Assembly (NCBI RefSeq): GCF_008370045.1
Contig: NZ_VOBN01000004.1
Coordinates: 372,001-436,000 of the forward strand
Length of the DNA stretch: 64,000 nucleotides
Reading direction: 5' to 3'
Source: Pseudomonas sp. ANT_J12
GTDB lineage: Bacteria; Pseudomonadota; Gammaproteobacteria; Pseudomonadales; Pseudomonadaceae
A program made the translations under genes and the position numbers. The notes beneath the pieces were generated by a model. It was given only the letters and a program-made list of their open reading frames with translations, did not search any database and was not told the origin of the DNA. Numbering within the stretch: position 1 is the stretch's first letter; the number at the start of each line of letters is the position of its first letter. Below, piece by piece: positions 37,908 through 47,175 of this stretch.

Positions 37908-39447
37908 TCAACTGCTCCGCCCGGCCGGCGAGCCGACCCGGCGGGACTGGATTGCGGTGATGAGCGTGATGCTCGGCGCCTTCATGGCGGTGCTCGACAT
38001 CCAGATCACCAACTCTTCGCTCAAGGATATTCAGGGCGCACTGTCGGCGACCCTGGAAGAAGGCTCGTGGATTTCCACCTCGTACCTAGTGGCCGAAATC
38101 ATCATGATCCCGCTGACCGCATGGCTGGTGCAGCTGCTGTCGGCGCGACGCCTGGCGGTGTGGGTGTCGCTGGGTTTTCTCGGTGCCTCGCTGCTGTGCT
38201 CGATGGCCTGGAGCCTGGAGAGCATGATCATCTTCCGCGCCCTGCAGGGCTTCACCGGCGGCGCGCTGATCCCGCTGGCGTTCACCCTGACGCTGATCAA
38301 ACTCCCGGAACACCACCGCGCCAAAGGCATGGCCATGTTCGCCATGACCGCCACGTTTGCGCCCTCGATCGGCCCGACCATCGGCGGCTGGCTCACGGAG
38401 AACTGGGGCTGGGAGTACATTTTCTACATCAACATTCCGCCCGGCCTGATCATGATCGCCGGCCTGATGTATGGCCTGGAGAAGAAAGAAGCCCATTGGG
38501 AGCTGCTTAAAAGCACCGACTACACCGGCATCCTCACCCTCGGTGTCGGCCTCGGTTGCTTGCAGGTGTTTCTTGAAGAAGGCCATCGCAAGGACTGGCT
38601 GGAATCGAACCTGATCGTAAGCCTGGGCAGCATCGCGCTGTTGAGCCTGATCACCTTTGTGATCGTGCAATTCTCCAAGCCCAACCCGCTGATCAACCTG
38701 CGCATCCTCGGCAACCGCAACTTTGGGCTGTCGAGTATTTCCAGCCTGGGCATGGGCGTCGGGTTGTACGGCTCGATCTATCTGTTGCCGCTGTACCTTG
38801 CACAAATCCAGAACTACAACGCCCTGCAGATCGGCGAAGTGATCATGTGGATGGGCGTGCCGCAGCTGTTCCTGATTCCACTGGTGCCAAAGCTGATGAA
38901 GTTCATCCCGCCGAAATGGCTGTGCACCATTGGTTTCGGGCTGTTTGGCCTGGCGAGTTTTTCCTCGGGGGTGCTGAACCCGGACTTCGCCGGACCGCAA
39001 TTCAATCAGATCCAGATTATCCGCGCCCTGGGCCAGCCGCTGATCATGGTGACCATCTCGCTGATCGCCACCGCGTACATCCTGCCCCAGGACGCGGGGT
39101 CGGCATCGAGCCTGTTCAACATCCTGCGCAACCTCGGCGGCGCGATTGGCATCGCCCTCCTCGCCACGTTACTGGATGCGCGGACCAAGACTTATTTTGA
39201 TTATTTGCGCGAGTCGATTGTGCCGACCAACCCGCAGGTCGCCGAGCGCATGGCGTCGATGGCGGACCGGTTTGGCAGTGATACGGCGGCGCTGGGCAAG
39301 ATGAGTGAAATCGTGCATCAGCAGGCCTCGATCATGGCCTACAACGATGCGTTTCACTTTGTCGGGATTGCGCTGGGGATCAGCATGTTGGCGGTGTTGT
39401 TGACCAAGGCGTTGCCGGCGGGGTTGAAGGCTGGGGAGGCGCACTAG
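37897..39447 (+). CDS. DHA2 family MFS transporter, EmrB/QacA type
   Basis: The 516-residue protein is a 14-helix major-facilitator antiporter. It has the DHA2 features LGAFMAVLDIQITNSSL (motif D-type in helix 1), FRALQGFTGGALIPLAF and TFAPSIGPTIGGWLTE (motif C, antiporter). With the overlapping EmrA-like gene it forms a proton-driven multidrug efflux system. The substrate is not predictable. Confidence 0.93.
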   Translation: MAGDQLLRPAGEPTRRDWIAVMSVMLGAFMAVLDIQITNSSLKDIQGALSATLEEGSWISTSYLVAEIIMIPLTAWLVQLLSARRLAVWVSLGFLGASLLCSMAWSLESMIIFRALQGFTGGALIPLAFTLTLIKLPEHHRAKGMAMFAMTATFAPSIGPTIGGWLTENWGWEYIFYINIPPGLIMIAGLMYGLEKKEAHWELLKSTDYTGILTLGVGLGCLQVFLEEGHRKDWLESNLIVSLGSIALLSLITFVIVQFSKPNPLINLRILGNRNFGLSSISSLGMGVGLYGSIYLLPLYLAQIQNYNALQIGEVIMWMGVPQLFLIPLVPKLMKFIPPKWLCTIGFGLFGLASFSSGVLNPDFAGPQFNQIQIIRALGQPLIMVTISLIATAYILPQDAGSASSLFNILRNLGGAIGIALLATLLDARTKTYFDYLRESIVPTNPQVAERMASMADRFGSDTAALGKMSEIVHQQASIMAYNDAFHFVGIALGISMLAVLLTKALPAGLKAGEAH

Positions 39448-39475
39448 CTGAATTTCGCGGCGCTCATACGGACGC

Positions 39476-39552
39476 CTTCGCGGGCAAGCCTCGCTCCTAC
39501 GGGTTTGCGGTGAACGACACAAATCCTGTAGGAGCGAGGCTTGCCCGCGAAG
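39476..39552. repeat. paired REP element (REPIN), family A
   Basis: Inverted REP cores about 28 bp apart lie between the convergent DHA2 transporter and uvrB genes, where no other terminator is visible. Confidence 0.94.
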
Positions 39553-39576
39553 ACGCCCTAACGGGCGCCGCTAATC

Positions 39577-41592
39577 TCAGACGGTGATCAACCGATCCCG
39601 CAATTTGCCAATCTCATCGCGCATCTGCGCCGCGGCTTCAAACTCCAGGTCGCGAGCCAACGCATACATCTTCTCTTCCAGCGCCTTGATGCGCTTGGCG
39701 ATTTCACCCGGCGAGCGCAATTCGGCTTCGTACTTGGCGCTTTCCTCGGCGGCCTTGGCCATGCCTTTGCGCTTCTTGCTGCGCGAACCCGGCACGGTGG
39801 CGCCTTCCATGATGTCGGCGACGTCCTTGAACACACCTTTGGGCGTGATGCCATTGGCCAGGTTGAAAGCGATTTGCTTGTCGCGACGACGATCGGTCTC
39901 GCCGATCGCCCGCTCCATGGAACCGGTGATGCGGTCGGCGTACAAAATCGCCCGACCATTGAGGTTGCGCGCTGCTCGGCCAATGGTCTGGATCAGCGAG
40001 CGCTCGGAACGCAGGAAGCCTTCCTTGTCCGCATCGAGAATCGCCACCAGCGACACTTCCGGCATGTCCAGGCCTTCACGCAGCAGGTTGATCCCCACCA
40101 GCACATCGAAGGTGCCGAGGCGCAGGTCGCGGATGATTTCCACCCGTTCCACGGTGTCGATGTCCGAGTGCAGATAACGCACGCGCACGCCGTGGTCGGC
40201 CAGGTAATCGGTCAAGTCTTCGGACATGCGCTTGGTCAGCGTGGTCACCAGCACCCGCTCTTCCAGCGCCACACGTTTGCCGATTTCCGAAAGCAAATCG
40301 TCGACCTGGGTCAGCGCCGGACGGATTTCGATTTGCGGGTCCACCAGACCGGTCGGGCGCACCAGTTGCTCGACCACGCGACCGGCGTGTTCGGCCTCGT
40401 AGTTACCCGGCGTGGCCGAGACAAAAATCGTTTGCGGGCTGATGTTTTCGAACTCGTCGAAACGCATCGGCCGGTTATCCAGCGCCGACGGCAGGCGGAA
40501 ACCGTATTCCACCAGGGTTTCTTTACGCGAGCGGTCGCCCTTATACATCGCGCCGACCTGCGGCACGCTGACGTGGGATTCGTCGATCACCAGCAAGGCG
40601 TCGGCCGGCAGGTAGTCGAACAAGGTCGGTGGCGCCTGGCCGGATTCACGACCCGACAGGTAGCGCGAGTAGTTTTCGATGCCGTTGCAGTAACCCAGCT
40701 CAAGGATCATCTCCAGGTCAAACCGGGTGCGCTGCTCCAGACGCTGGGCTTCCACCAGTTTGTTGTTGGTGCGCAGGTAGTCCAGGCGCTCCTGAAGCTC
40801 GACCTTGATCCCTTCGATGGCGCCGAGCAGGGTTTCCCGTGGCGTCACGTAGTGGCTTTTAGGATAGAAGGTGAAGCGCGGCAATTGCCGGGTGACTTCG
40901 CCGGTCAACGGGTCGAAGGCGGAAATCTTCTCCACTTCATCGTCGAACAGCTCAATGCGGATCGCTTCGAAATCGGATTCCGCCGGGTGGATATCGATCA
41001 CATCGCCGCGCACCCGGAAGGTCGCCCGGGCGAAATCCATGTCGTTGCGGGTGTATTGCAGATCGGCGAGTCGGCGCAGTAATGCACGCTGATCGAGCTT
41101 GTCGCCGCGATCCACGTGCAAGACCATTTTCAGGTAGGTTTCCGGGCTGCCCAGACCGTAGATGCAGGACACCGTGGTGACGATGATGGCGTCCTTGCGC
41201 TCCAGCAGCGCTTTGGTCGCCGAGAGTCGCATCTGTTCGATGTGGTCGTTGATCGACGCATCCTTCTCGATGAAGGTGTCCGACGACGGCACATAGGCTT
41301 CGGGCTGGTAGTAATCGTAGTAGGAAACGAAGTATTCGACGGCGTTGTTGGGGAAGAACGCCTTGAACTCGCCGTACAACTGCGCGGCCAGGGTCTTGTT
41401 CGGCGCCAGCACCAGGGTCGGGCGCTGCACCTGGGCGATTACGTTGGCGATGCTGAAGGTCTTGCCCGAGCCGGTCACACCGAGCAACGTCTGGTGCGCC
41501 AGCCCGGCTTCGATGCCCTCGACCATCAGGCGGATGGCTTCCGGCTGATCGCCGGCGGGCTCGAAGCGGGTGACTAGCTGGAATTCAGACAT
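39577..41592 (-). CDS. uvrB: excinuclease ABC subunit B
   Basis: UvrB is the helicase-like damage-verifying subunit of nucleotide excision repair. The 671-residue protein has the Walker [17 protein letters not shown] near 37, the beta-hairpin region [17 protein letters not shown] and the DEAD-like [13 protein letters not shown]. Motif VI is [13 protein letters not shown], and a C-terminal UVR/UvrC-binding domain ([27 protein letters not shown]) follows. No clear LexA box was found in the 340-bp upstream region. Confidence 0.97.
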   Translation of the reverse strand: MSEFQLVTRFEPAGDQPEAIRLMVEGIEAGLAHQTLLGVTGSGKTFSIANVIAQVQRPTLVLAPNKTLAAQLYGEFKAFFPNNAVEYFVSYYDYYQPEAYVPSSDTFIEKDASINDHIEQMRLSATKALLERKDAIIVTTVSCIYGLGSPETYLKMVLHVDRGDKLDQRALLRRLADLQYTRNDMDFARATFRVRGDVIDIHPAESDFEAIRIELFDDEVEKISAFDPLTGEVTRQLPRFTFYPKSHYVTPRETLLGAIEGIKVELQERLDYLRTNNKLVEAQRLEQRTRFDLEMILELGYCNGIENYSRYLSGRESGQAPPTLFDYLPADALLVIDESHVSVPQVGAMYKGDRSRKETLVEYGFRLPSALDNRPMRFDEFENISPQTIFVSATPGNYEAEHAGRVVEQLVRPTGLVDPQIEIRPALTQVDDLLSEIGKRVALEERVLVTTLTKRMSEDLTDYLADHGVRVRYLHSDIDTVERVEIIRDLRLGTFDVLVGINLLREGLDMPEVSLVAILDADKEGFLRSERSLIQTIGRAARNLNGRAILYADRITGSMERAIGETDRRRDKQIAFNLANGITPKGVFKDVADIMEGATVPGSRSKKRKGMAKAAEESAKYEAELRSPGEIAKRIKALEEKMYALARDLEFEAAAQMRDEIGKLRDRLITV

Positions 41593-41842
41593 GAAAAAAC
41601 CTCTGGGTTCGCGCCTGTACGGTTAAACCGCGCAGCAACGAGAAAGACCGCAAACGACGTACGTCGCCCGAGGAAAAAACTGGATTGTGCTCAATGTGGA
41701 GCCGATTGCCCGCGCTTTCAAGGCAAACGTCCTACATCCCTCGAAGTCTTTGACGATGCCAATCGACTAACGGTCGAAAAATAATCGGAAAAACTTACGG
41801 TAAAAGCCGAATCGTCTGTCGCCAGCCATCGCAGATGGCCTC

Positions 41843-41848
41843 TATACT
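41843..41848 (+). promoter_or_regulatory. candidate -10 box for the aminotransferase gene
   Basis: TATACT lies about 85 bp before the ATG, with only a weak -35 (GTCGCC) 18 bp upstream. The remaining 41593-41931 region between divergent uvrB and the aminotransferase shows no gene. Confidence 0.4.
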
Positions 41849-41931
41849 AGCTCCCCGTTTGTGCACCGCTCTAGTGCATTCGGCTGGAGCGCGACACGTC
41901 CCTCCACACTCCATTCAGAGCCGCCGCAAAA

Positions 41932-43128
41932 ATGAGCCTGTTCTCCGCTGTCGAAATGGCACCACGCGATCCAATCCTGGGCCTCAACGAAGCATTCAAC
42001 GCCGATACCCGTACCAACAAGGTCAACCTGGGGGTCGGTGTTTACTGCAACGAGGAGGGGCGAATTCCACTCCTGCGCGCCGTTGTCGAAGCCGAGACGA
42101 TTCGCGTCGCTCAACACGCTTCCCGTGGCTACTTGCCCATCGACGGTATTGCCGCCTACGACCAGGCCGTGCAAAAACTGCTGTTCGGCAATGACTCGCC
42201 GCTGATCGCTTCCGGCCGTGTGCTCACCACTCAAGCCGTTGGCGGTACTGGCGCACTGAAAATCGGTGCCGACTTCCTCAAGCAACTGCTGCCGAACGCT
42301 GTCGTGGCGATCAGCGACCCGAGCTGGGAAAACCACCGCGCATTGTTCGAAACCGCCGGTTTCCCGGTGCAGAACTATCGCTACTACGACGCCGTGACCC
42401 ACGACGTTAACCGCGCCGGCCTGCTCGAAGACCTGAACGCCCTGCCGAACGGCTCGATCGTTGTGCTGCACGCCTGCTGCCACAACCCGACCGGCGTCGA
42501 CCTGAGCCCGGCGGACTGGAACAACGTGCTGGACGTGGTGAAAGCCAAGGGTCACGTGCCGTTCCTCGACATGGCCTACCAGGGCTTTGGCGACGGTATC
42601 GACGAAGACGCAGCGGCTGTGCGTCTGTTCGCGGAGTCGGGCCTGACCTTCTTCGTCTCCAGCTCGTTCTCCAAATCGTTCTCGCTGTACGGCGAGCGCG
42701 TGGGCGCCCTGTCGATCGTCAGCGAATCGAAAGAAGAAAGCGCGCGCGTGCTGTCGCAAGTCAAACGCGTGATCCGCACCAACTACTCCAACCCGCCGAC
42801 CCACGGTGCAAGCATCGTCGCCGCCGTGCTGAACAGCCCGGTCCTGCGCGCCCAGTGGGAAGAGGAATTGGCCGAAATGCGCCTGCGGATTCGCGGCATG
42901 CGCGTGCAGATGGTCGAAGCATTGGCCAAGCAAGCGCCACAACGCGACTTCAGCTTTGTCGGCCGCCAGCGCGGCATGTTCTCCTACTCCGGCCTGACGG
43001 TTGAGCAAGTCACCCGTCTGCGCAGCGAGTTCGGTATCTACGCCCTGGACACCGGCCGCATCTGCGTGGCTGCACTGAACCAGAGCAACATCGATGCGGT
43101 GACCAAGGCCATCGTCGCGGTGATCTGA
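41932..43128 (+). CDS. aromatic/aspartate aminotransferase (class I PLP enzyme)
   Basis: The 398-residue protein matches the AspC/TyrB family over its length, with NLGVGVYCNEEGRIPLLRAV near 32. The PLP lysine is Lys248 in SSSFSKSFSLYGERVGAL, and HNPTGVDLSPADW is also conserved. These enzymes move the amino group of aspartate, tyrosine or phenylalanine to 2-oxoglutarate. Which substrate predominates cannot be read here. It is divergent from uvrB and followed by a strong terminator. Confidence 0.93.
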   Translation: MSLFSAVEMAPRDPILGLNEAFNADTRTNKVNLGVGVYCNEEGRIPLLRAVVEAETIRVAQHASRGYLPIDGIAAYDQAVQKLLFGNDSPLIASGRVLTTQAVGGTGALKIGADFLKQLLPNAVVAISDPSWENHRALFETAGFPVQNYRYYDAVTHDVNRAGLLEDLNALPNGSIVVLHACCHNPTGVDLSPADWNNVLDVVKAKGHVPFLDMAYQGFGDGIDEDAAAVRLFAESGLTFFVSSSFSKSFSLYGERVGALSIVSESKEESARVLSQVKRVIRTNYSNPPTHGASIVAAVLNSPVLRAQWEEELAEMRLRIRGMRVQMVEALAKQAPQRDFSFVGRQRGMFSYSGLTVEQVTRLRSEFGIYALDTGRICVAALNQSNIDAVTKAIVAVI

Positions 43129-43144
43129 GTCTCGCGCGGTACGA

Positions 43145-43176
43145 AAAACGGGAAGCCGATGGGCTTCCCGTTTTTT
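43145..43176 (+). terminator. rho-independent terminator after the aminotransferase gene
   Basis: AACGGGAAGCC and GGCTTCCCGTT form a stem with a short loop, followed by TTTTTT, 17 bp after the stop codon. Confidence 0.92.
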
Positions 43177-43239
43177 ATTTGTCGCAGATAAGTGTCAAAG
43201 CGCTATCTACGCCCTCTAAACTGCACACAATTATGCACT

Positions 43240-43313
43240 TGTAGGAGCGAGGCTTGCCCGCGAAGGCGTCATCACTGGCGCTAAAAGCTTCGCGGGCAAG
43301 CCTCGCTCCTACA
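43240..43313. repeat. paired REP element (REPIN), family A
   Basis: Inverted REP cores about 22 bp apart follow the aminotransferase terminator and precede the 66-residue membrane protein gene. Confidence 0.95.
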
Positions 43314-43351
43314 GGGTTTAGGCACACCCTGGAATTCTGACGAGAACCCAC

Positions 43352-43552
43352 ATGAAAAACGATGACCTACGCGCTGACCGGGACGAGCTGGACCATTTCG
43401 TGCCCCGCACCCCGGCCAAACGCGGCAACAACCTGGTGCTGCAAGTGGCGGCCGGTGTGTTTCTCGGCGGCCTGGCCCTGTGGCTGGTGCAACTGGGCGC
43501 TACAGTGCTGTATGCCAAGCTGATGCTCGGCACCTTTACCTTCGGCGGTTAA
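43352..43552 (+). CDS. small single-pass membrane protein, function unknown
   Basis: The 66-residue product has a charged N-terminus (MKNDDLRADRDELDHFVPR), basic residues (PAKRG) and one hydrophobic helix (VLQVAAGVFLGGLALWLVQLG, about 30-52). This suggests an inner-membrane protein with its N-terminus inside. GAGAACCC lies a few bases before the ATG. Its stop overlaps the stop of the convergent 76-residue gene by four bases. No family is recognised. Confidence 0.6.
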   Translation: MKNDDLRADRDELDHFVPRTPAKRGNNLVLQVAAGVFLGGLALWLVQLGATVLYAKLMLGTFTFGG

Positions 43553-43779
43553 GCCAGTTCGGTCGCGCGCTGGCTGGCGGCGTCGTCATAGGCGACGTAA
43601 AGCGACTCGGCGACCTGGCTCTTGATCGCCTTGGCGCTTTCCAGCCCCAGGACGAAACCTTCAGCCTTGCCACCGGCACGGTTCAATTCGTCAGCGGTGC
43701 TGGCCTGAGTGATCGCGTCGAACAGTTTCTCGGCGTGAGGGCCGACACCCTTGGGCAAGCTGATCTGGGCGATGCTCAT
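43549..43779 (-). CDS. small conserved-looking protein, function unknown
   Basis: The 76-residue product is soluble and helical-looking (SIAQISLPKGVGPHAEKLFDAI...LGLESAKAIKSQVAESLYVAYDD). It has no signal, membrane segment or known motif. Codon use is like the core genes. It converges on the small membrane-protein gene, with the two stops overlapping. Confidence 0.6.
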   Translation of the reverse strand: MSIAQISLPKGVGPHAEKLFDAITQASTADELNRAGGKAEGFVLGLESAKAIKSQVAESLYVAYDDAASQRATELA

Positions 43780-43969
43780 GCGAACACCCCGTTGTTTGGC
43801 GATGTGAGTACTGGATGATTCATGGCGCTTACCTTTTCGGCGAATGGCCGGTAGCGCGTGTCACCACTTCCGGGCGGCTATGGTAGACCTCTGCTACGGT
43901 TCTGGTAACCGCCAATGAGCGTTAAAACACCGTTGGCGCCATAGAATCCGTCAAGTTAGCAATGGATGC

Positions 43970-43998
43970 TTGACTTCTCTTTTTGAATCAGTAACATA
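43970..43998 (+). promoter_or_regulatory. sigma-70 promoter of tRNA-Asn
   Basis: TTGACT (43970-43975) and AACATA (43993-43998) are 17 bp apart and end 8 bp before the mature tRNA. Confidence 0.6.
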
Positions 43999-44006
43999 CA
44001 CGCCAT

Positions 44007-44082
<76 letters not shown>

Positions 44083-44095
44083 GACAGAAGTACCG

Positions 44096-44132
44096 AAAAG
44101 CCCCTGAATCGAAAGGTTCAGGGGCTTTTTTG
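44096..44132 (+). terminator. rho-independent terminator after tRNA-Asn
   Basis: AAGCCCCTGAA and TTCAGGGGCTT form a stem with an eight-base loop, then TTTTTT. Confidence 0.92.
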
Positions 44133-44147
44133 TGGGTGGCCATAAAG

Positions 44148-44212
44148 TCAAAAGATCGCAGCCTTCGGCAGCGCCCACAGGCGCGAGCTGCCGAAGGCTG
44201 CGATCTTTTGAT
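44148..44212. repeat. paired palindromic repeat, family B
   Basis: TCAAAAGATCGCAGCCTTCG and its inverted copy are separated by about 25 bp. The same cores occur in the pair at 35060. It lies between tRNA-Asn and the permease gene. Confidence 0.9.
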
Positions 44213-44240
44213 CTACAGCCCTTTTAGCGAACGACTAACG

Positions 44241-45758
44241 TCAAACATGTTCCCCACTTTTCGCATGTGCCGCCCGCGGCTCTGCATGCCCATGCTCCGC
44301 CTCGACCACCGGGATCTCCTTGCCGTCGCAGTCATGCAGTTTGCCTTCGCTGAAGTAATCGCCTTCGCGCAATGCCGCCAGGTCCTGGTAGCGCAGGACG
44401 CGTTCGGTGCCGGCCGCGAACACCGACTGTTGATCCGAGTTGCCGGTGGTGAAGTGGTTGAAGGTCAGGTTCAGGACGATGGCCATGATCGCCGAGGAGC
44501 TGATGCCGGAGTGGAAGATCGTCGCGAACCAGCTCGGGAAGTGGTCGTAGAAGTTCGGTGCGGCGATGGGGATCATGCCGAAGCCGATGGAGGTGGCGAC
44601 GATGATCAGGTTGACGTTGTTGCGGTAGTCGACCTTGGACAGCGTACGAATGCCGCTGGCCGCCACGGTGCCGAACAGCACGATGCCGGCGCCGCCAAGG
44701 ACTGACGTCGGCACCGCCGCAATCACCCGGCCCATGAACGGCAGCAGGCCGAGGATCACCAGGAAGATGCCGCCGGTGGCGACCACGAAGCGGCTTTTGA
44801 TCCCGGTCACCGCCACCAGCCCGACGTTCTGGGCGAAAGCACTTTGGGTGAAGGAACCGAAGATCGGCGCGATCATGCTCGACAGCATGTCAGCCCGCAG
44901 GCCATTGCCCAGGCGTTTGGAATCGACCTTGGTGCCAATGATTTCGCCCACCGCCAGGATGTCCGCCGAGGTCTCCACCAGGGTCACCATGATCACGATG
45001 CACATGGACAGGATCGCAGCGAAGTGGAAGGTCGGCATGCCGAAGTGGAACGGGGTCGGGAAGCCGAACATCGGGCCTTGGGTCACGGAGGAGAAGTCCG
45101 CCATGCCGAGGAACACCGCGATCACTGTGCCGATGACCATGGCCAGCAGGATCGACAGGCGGGAAATGGTCGCGCTGCCAATCTTGCTCAGCAGTAGCAC
45201 CAGCACCAGGGTCACGGCCGCCAGACCGATATTGGCCATGCTGCCGAAGTCCGGGGCATGGCTGTTGCCGCCCATGGCCCAGCGCGCAGCCACTGGCATC
45301 AGCGTCAGGCCGATGGTGGTGATGACGATGCCGGTGACCAGCGGCGGGAAGAATTTGGTGATTCGCGAAAACACCGGGGTGATCAGCAACCCGATCAACG
45401 ACGCGGCAATCACCGCCCCCAGGATCGACTGGAAGCCACCCTCCCCGCCGCTGCTGACAATCGCCACCATGGTCGCGACGCCGGAAAACGACACGCCCTG
45501 CACCAGCGGCAACTGACAACCGAAAAACGGTAACCCGAGGGTCTGCAGCAATGTCGCCAAGCCCCCCGCAAACAATGAAGCAGCAATCAACAAACCGATG
45601 TCCGCCGGCGAGAGCCCGGCCGCCTGGCCGATGATCAAGGGCACCGCGACGATGCCGCCGTACATGGTCAGAACGTGTTGCAGGCCGTAAGCCATATTCG
45701 CGCCGATCCCGAGATTTTCGTCTTCAGGCCGCTGGTGTGAAACATGGGGCGTTTTCAT
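44241..45758 (-). CDS. NCS2 family nucleobase:cation symporter (xanthine/uric acid permease type)
   Basis: The 505-residue protein has the NCS2 fold with about 14 helices. Motifs include GLQHVLTMYGGIVAVPLIIGQAAGL near the start, QLPLVQGVSFSGVATM, and the signature TLVETSADILAVGEI followed by the QNVGLVAVTGIKSR segment. It imports purine bases, most likely xanthine or urate, with protons. The start giving MKTPHVSHQRPED has a GGGAACCCCC site; a GC-poor upstream region holds a palindrome that may be an operator. Confidence 0.9.
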   Translation of the reverse strand: MKTPHVSHQRPEDENLGIGANMAYGLQHVLTMYGGIVAVPLIIGQAAGLSPADIGLLIAASLFAGGLATLLQTLGLPFFGCQLPLVQGVSFSGVATMVAIVSSGGEGGFQSILGAVIAASLIGLLITPVFSRITKFFPPLVTGIVITTIGLTLMPVAARWAMGGNSHAPDFGSMANIGLAAVTLVLVLLLSKIGSATISRLSILLAMVIGTVIAVFLGMADFSSVTQGPMFGFPTPFHFGMPTFHFAAILSMCIVIMVTLVETSADILAVGEIIGTKVDSKRLGNGLRADMLSSMIAPIFGSFTQSAFAQNVGLVAVTGIKSRFVVATGGIFLVILGLLPFMGRVIAAVPTSVLGGAGIVLFGTVAASGIRTLSKVDYRNNVNLIIVATSIGFGMIPIAAPNFYDHFPSWFATIFHSGISSSAIMAIVLNLTFNHFTTGNSDQQSVFAAGTERVLRYQDLAALREGDYFSEGKLHDCDGKEIPVVEAEHGHAEPRAAHAKSGEHV

Positions 45759-45824
45759 GGTTGGGGGTTCCCTGGTTTTTGTTATGCGCACACTGTATGC
45801 AAGACTCAGGACAAATGTCTATAG

Positions 45825-45838
45825 AGTTGTATACAACT
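45825..45838. promoter_or_regulatory. 14-bp perfect palindrome upstream of the permease gene
   Basis: AGTTGTATACAACT lies 67 bp before the permease start. TTGTATACAA-type palindromes are bound by GntR/FCD-type repressors, which often control purine catabolism genes. No such regulator is in the window, so the link is inference. Confidence 0.5.
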
Positions 45839-45990
45839 GATCGGTCAGATTATGGACATCTGTTCATCCAGACCGTCGCACTGCGCATCCCATCCCTCTA
45901 AAACCTTGCAATACATCCATCCCGGCCCTCCTCCTTTCTCCCGCTAATCTTTTTCGTTCATGGCGACCGCCGGCACGGAGGCCCTCTTTT

Positions 45991-46013
45991 TTATACATAT
46001 AAAGTATGCATAA
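45991..46013. promoter_or_regulatory. inverted repeat over the brnT start (probable BrnTA operator)
   Basis: TTATACATA (45991-45999) and TATGCATAA (46005-46013) are complementary except for one base and surround TAAAG. The right arm ends on the first base of the brnT ATG. BrnA-type antitoxins repress their own operon, so this is the likely binding site; a TATAAA in the centre may be the -10. Confidence 0.6.
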
Positions 46014-46294
46014 TGAAGCCATTCGAAATTCAGTACGACAAAGCAAAAAATGCAGCCAACAAACTCAAGCACCGAGGCATCAGCCTTGCAGAAACCGAGC
46101 CAGTGTTCGACGACGAGCGCGCCTTGACCCTACAAGACCGCGATCATGACGAGCAGCGCTGGATTATCGTGGGGCAGGACGCCAAGGGTCGTGTTCTGGT
46201 GGTGGCCTACACCTGGCGCGATCCGAATGTCGTTCGAATCATTTCGGCGCGCGCCGCGACCAAAAACGAGCGTCGCCAATACAAGGAGGCATGA
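46013..46294 (+). CDS. brnT: BrnT family toxin
   Basis: The 93-residue protein matches BrnT ribonuclease-type toxins. It has PFEIQYDKAKNAANKLKHRGISLAET at the N-terminus, FDDERALTLQDRDHDEQRWIIVG in the middle, and VVAYTWRDPNVVRIISARAATKNERRQY at the end, which holds the Arg/Glu active residues. The toxin comes first in the operon, as usual for this type II system. No Shine-Dalgarno precedes the ATG, and the operator touches it. Confidence 0.93.
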   Translation: MKPFEIQYDKAKNAANKLKHRGISLAETEPVFDDERALTLQDRDHDEQRWIIVGQDAKGRVLVVAYTWRDPNVVRIISARAATKNERRQYKEA

Positions 46295-46296
46295 CC

Positions 46297-46638
46297 ATGA
46301 AAGACGAGTACGACTTCAGTAAGGCCAAGCGCGGGGCGGTTGCCTCCAGCAAAGGCAAGACCCGCATTACCATCATGCTGGACGACGCCGTGATCGAGGC
46401 GGCTCGCGCGCTCGCGGAGAACGAAGGGTTTGGTTATCAGACGGTGATCAACAACACGTTGCGTCAGGCGTTGCTCAGCGACATTGGGCAAGTCGCGAAG
46501 TCCGCTCAACACGGTAGCGCCACGACAGGCCACCTCAAAACAGGCGTGACCGCCACCGACCTGAAAAGCCTCGAGAAGAAACTCGCAGACGCGCTCAGCG
46601 AAATCCGTCGGGTGATGGAACCGGATGTCCGCCCCTAG
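46297..46638 (+). CDS. brnA: BrnA family antitoxin
   Basis: The 113-residue antitoxin has an N-terminal toxin-binding segment (DEYDFSKAKRGAV) and a ribbon-helix-helix (KTRITIMLDDAVIEAARALAENEGFGYQTVINNTLRQAL). The C-terminal tail (about 75-113, KSLEKKLADALSEIRRVM) is longer than in typical BrnA. An AAGGAGG site inside the end of brnT is seven bases before this ATG, which decides it over the ATG two codons upstream. Confidence 0.9.
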   Translation: MKDEYDFSKAKRGAVASSKGKTRITIMLDDAVIEAARALAENEGFGYQTVINNTLRQALLSDIGQVAKSAQHGSATTGHLKTGVTATDLKSLEKKLADALSEIRRVMEPDVRP

Positions 46639-46710
46639 GCAACAACGCTGTCGTTCTTCGGAGCAACGGAACCACGGCGCTAGCGTCGAACCCCATGCAG
46701 AACCATAGCC

Positions 46711-47163
46711 ATGAATGTGATTGAGCGATTCGCCCTGGTGCAGCATCACGGCCCCTATGAAGACTGGCCGAAGAAAACCCTCGTCATCATCAATGGCAGT
46801 GTCTCTTCGTTGGCGATCTCGGGCTTCAATCTATTGCGCCAATACGAAACGGCAGCCGGTTATCTGCTGGTAACCGACTTCGACTGTCCCTTCGAAGAGG
46901 CTGTTTGTTTTGTACTGATCAGCAAAGACCTTAAAACAGTGCTGAGCGAACGCACCGTCGGCCAGATGTACAACTCGTTTTTACTCAACGAGGTCTTCTG
47001 GCTGGATGATGCGCATTTCTACGCGACCTTCCACGACTACCCCGATTACCGGTTTTATTTCACCATTCGCCCCTACGGCGTGCCCTGGATCTATCCACGA
47101 CTGGGGCTCGCGTGCAGGCGCTTTAATGCCAAGCGCGGGCAATGGCGGCGCGATATTCGTTAG
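46711..47163 (+). CDS. uncharacterised protein
   Basis: The 150-residue product is rich in aromatic residues (HHGPYEDWPKKTLVI, DDAHFYATFHDYPDYRFYF, IRPYGVPWIYPRLGLA) and ends in a basic tail. It has no signal peptide or membrane helix. No family was recognised. Codon use is normal. It starts 72 bp after brnA and lies 12 bp from the end of the convergent N-acetyltransferase gene, so it may be part of the brnTA transcript or independent. Confidence 0.6.
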   Translation: MNVIERFALVQHHGPYEDWPKKTLVIINGSVSSLAISGFNLLRQYETAAGYLLVTDFDCPFEEAVCFVLISKDLKTVLSERTVGQMYNSFLLNEVFWLDDAHFYATFHDYPDYRFYFTIRPYGVPWIYPRLGLACRRFNAKRGQWRRDIR

Positions 47164-47175
47164 GACGAGCGTCGA

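Noticed and set aside
41593..41642. A LexA box before uvrB
   Set aside because: CTG and CAG half-sites are present but are 15 bp apart instead of 10, so the match fails.
45864..46046. A 60-codon minus-strand frame between the permease and brnT
   Set aside because: It lies over the brnTA promoter region, has unusual composition and no ribosome site.
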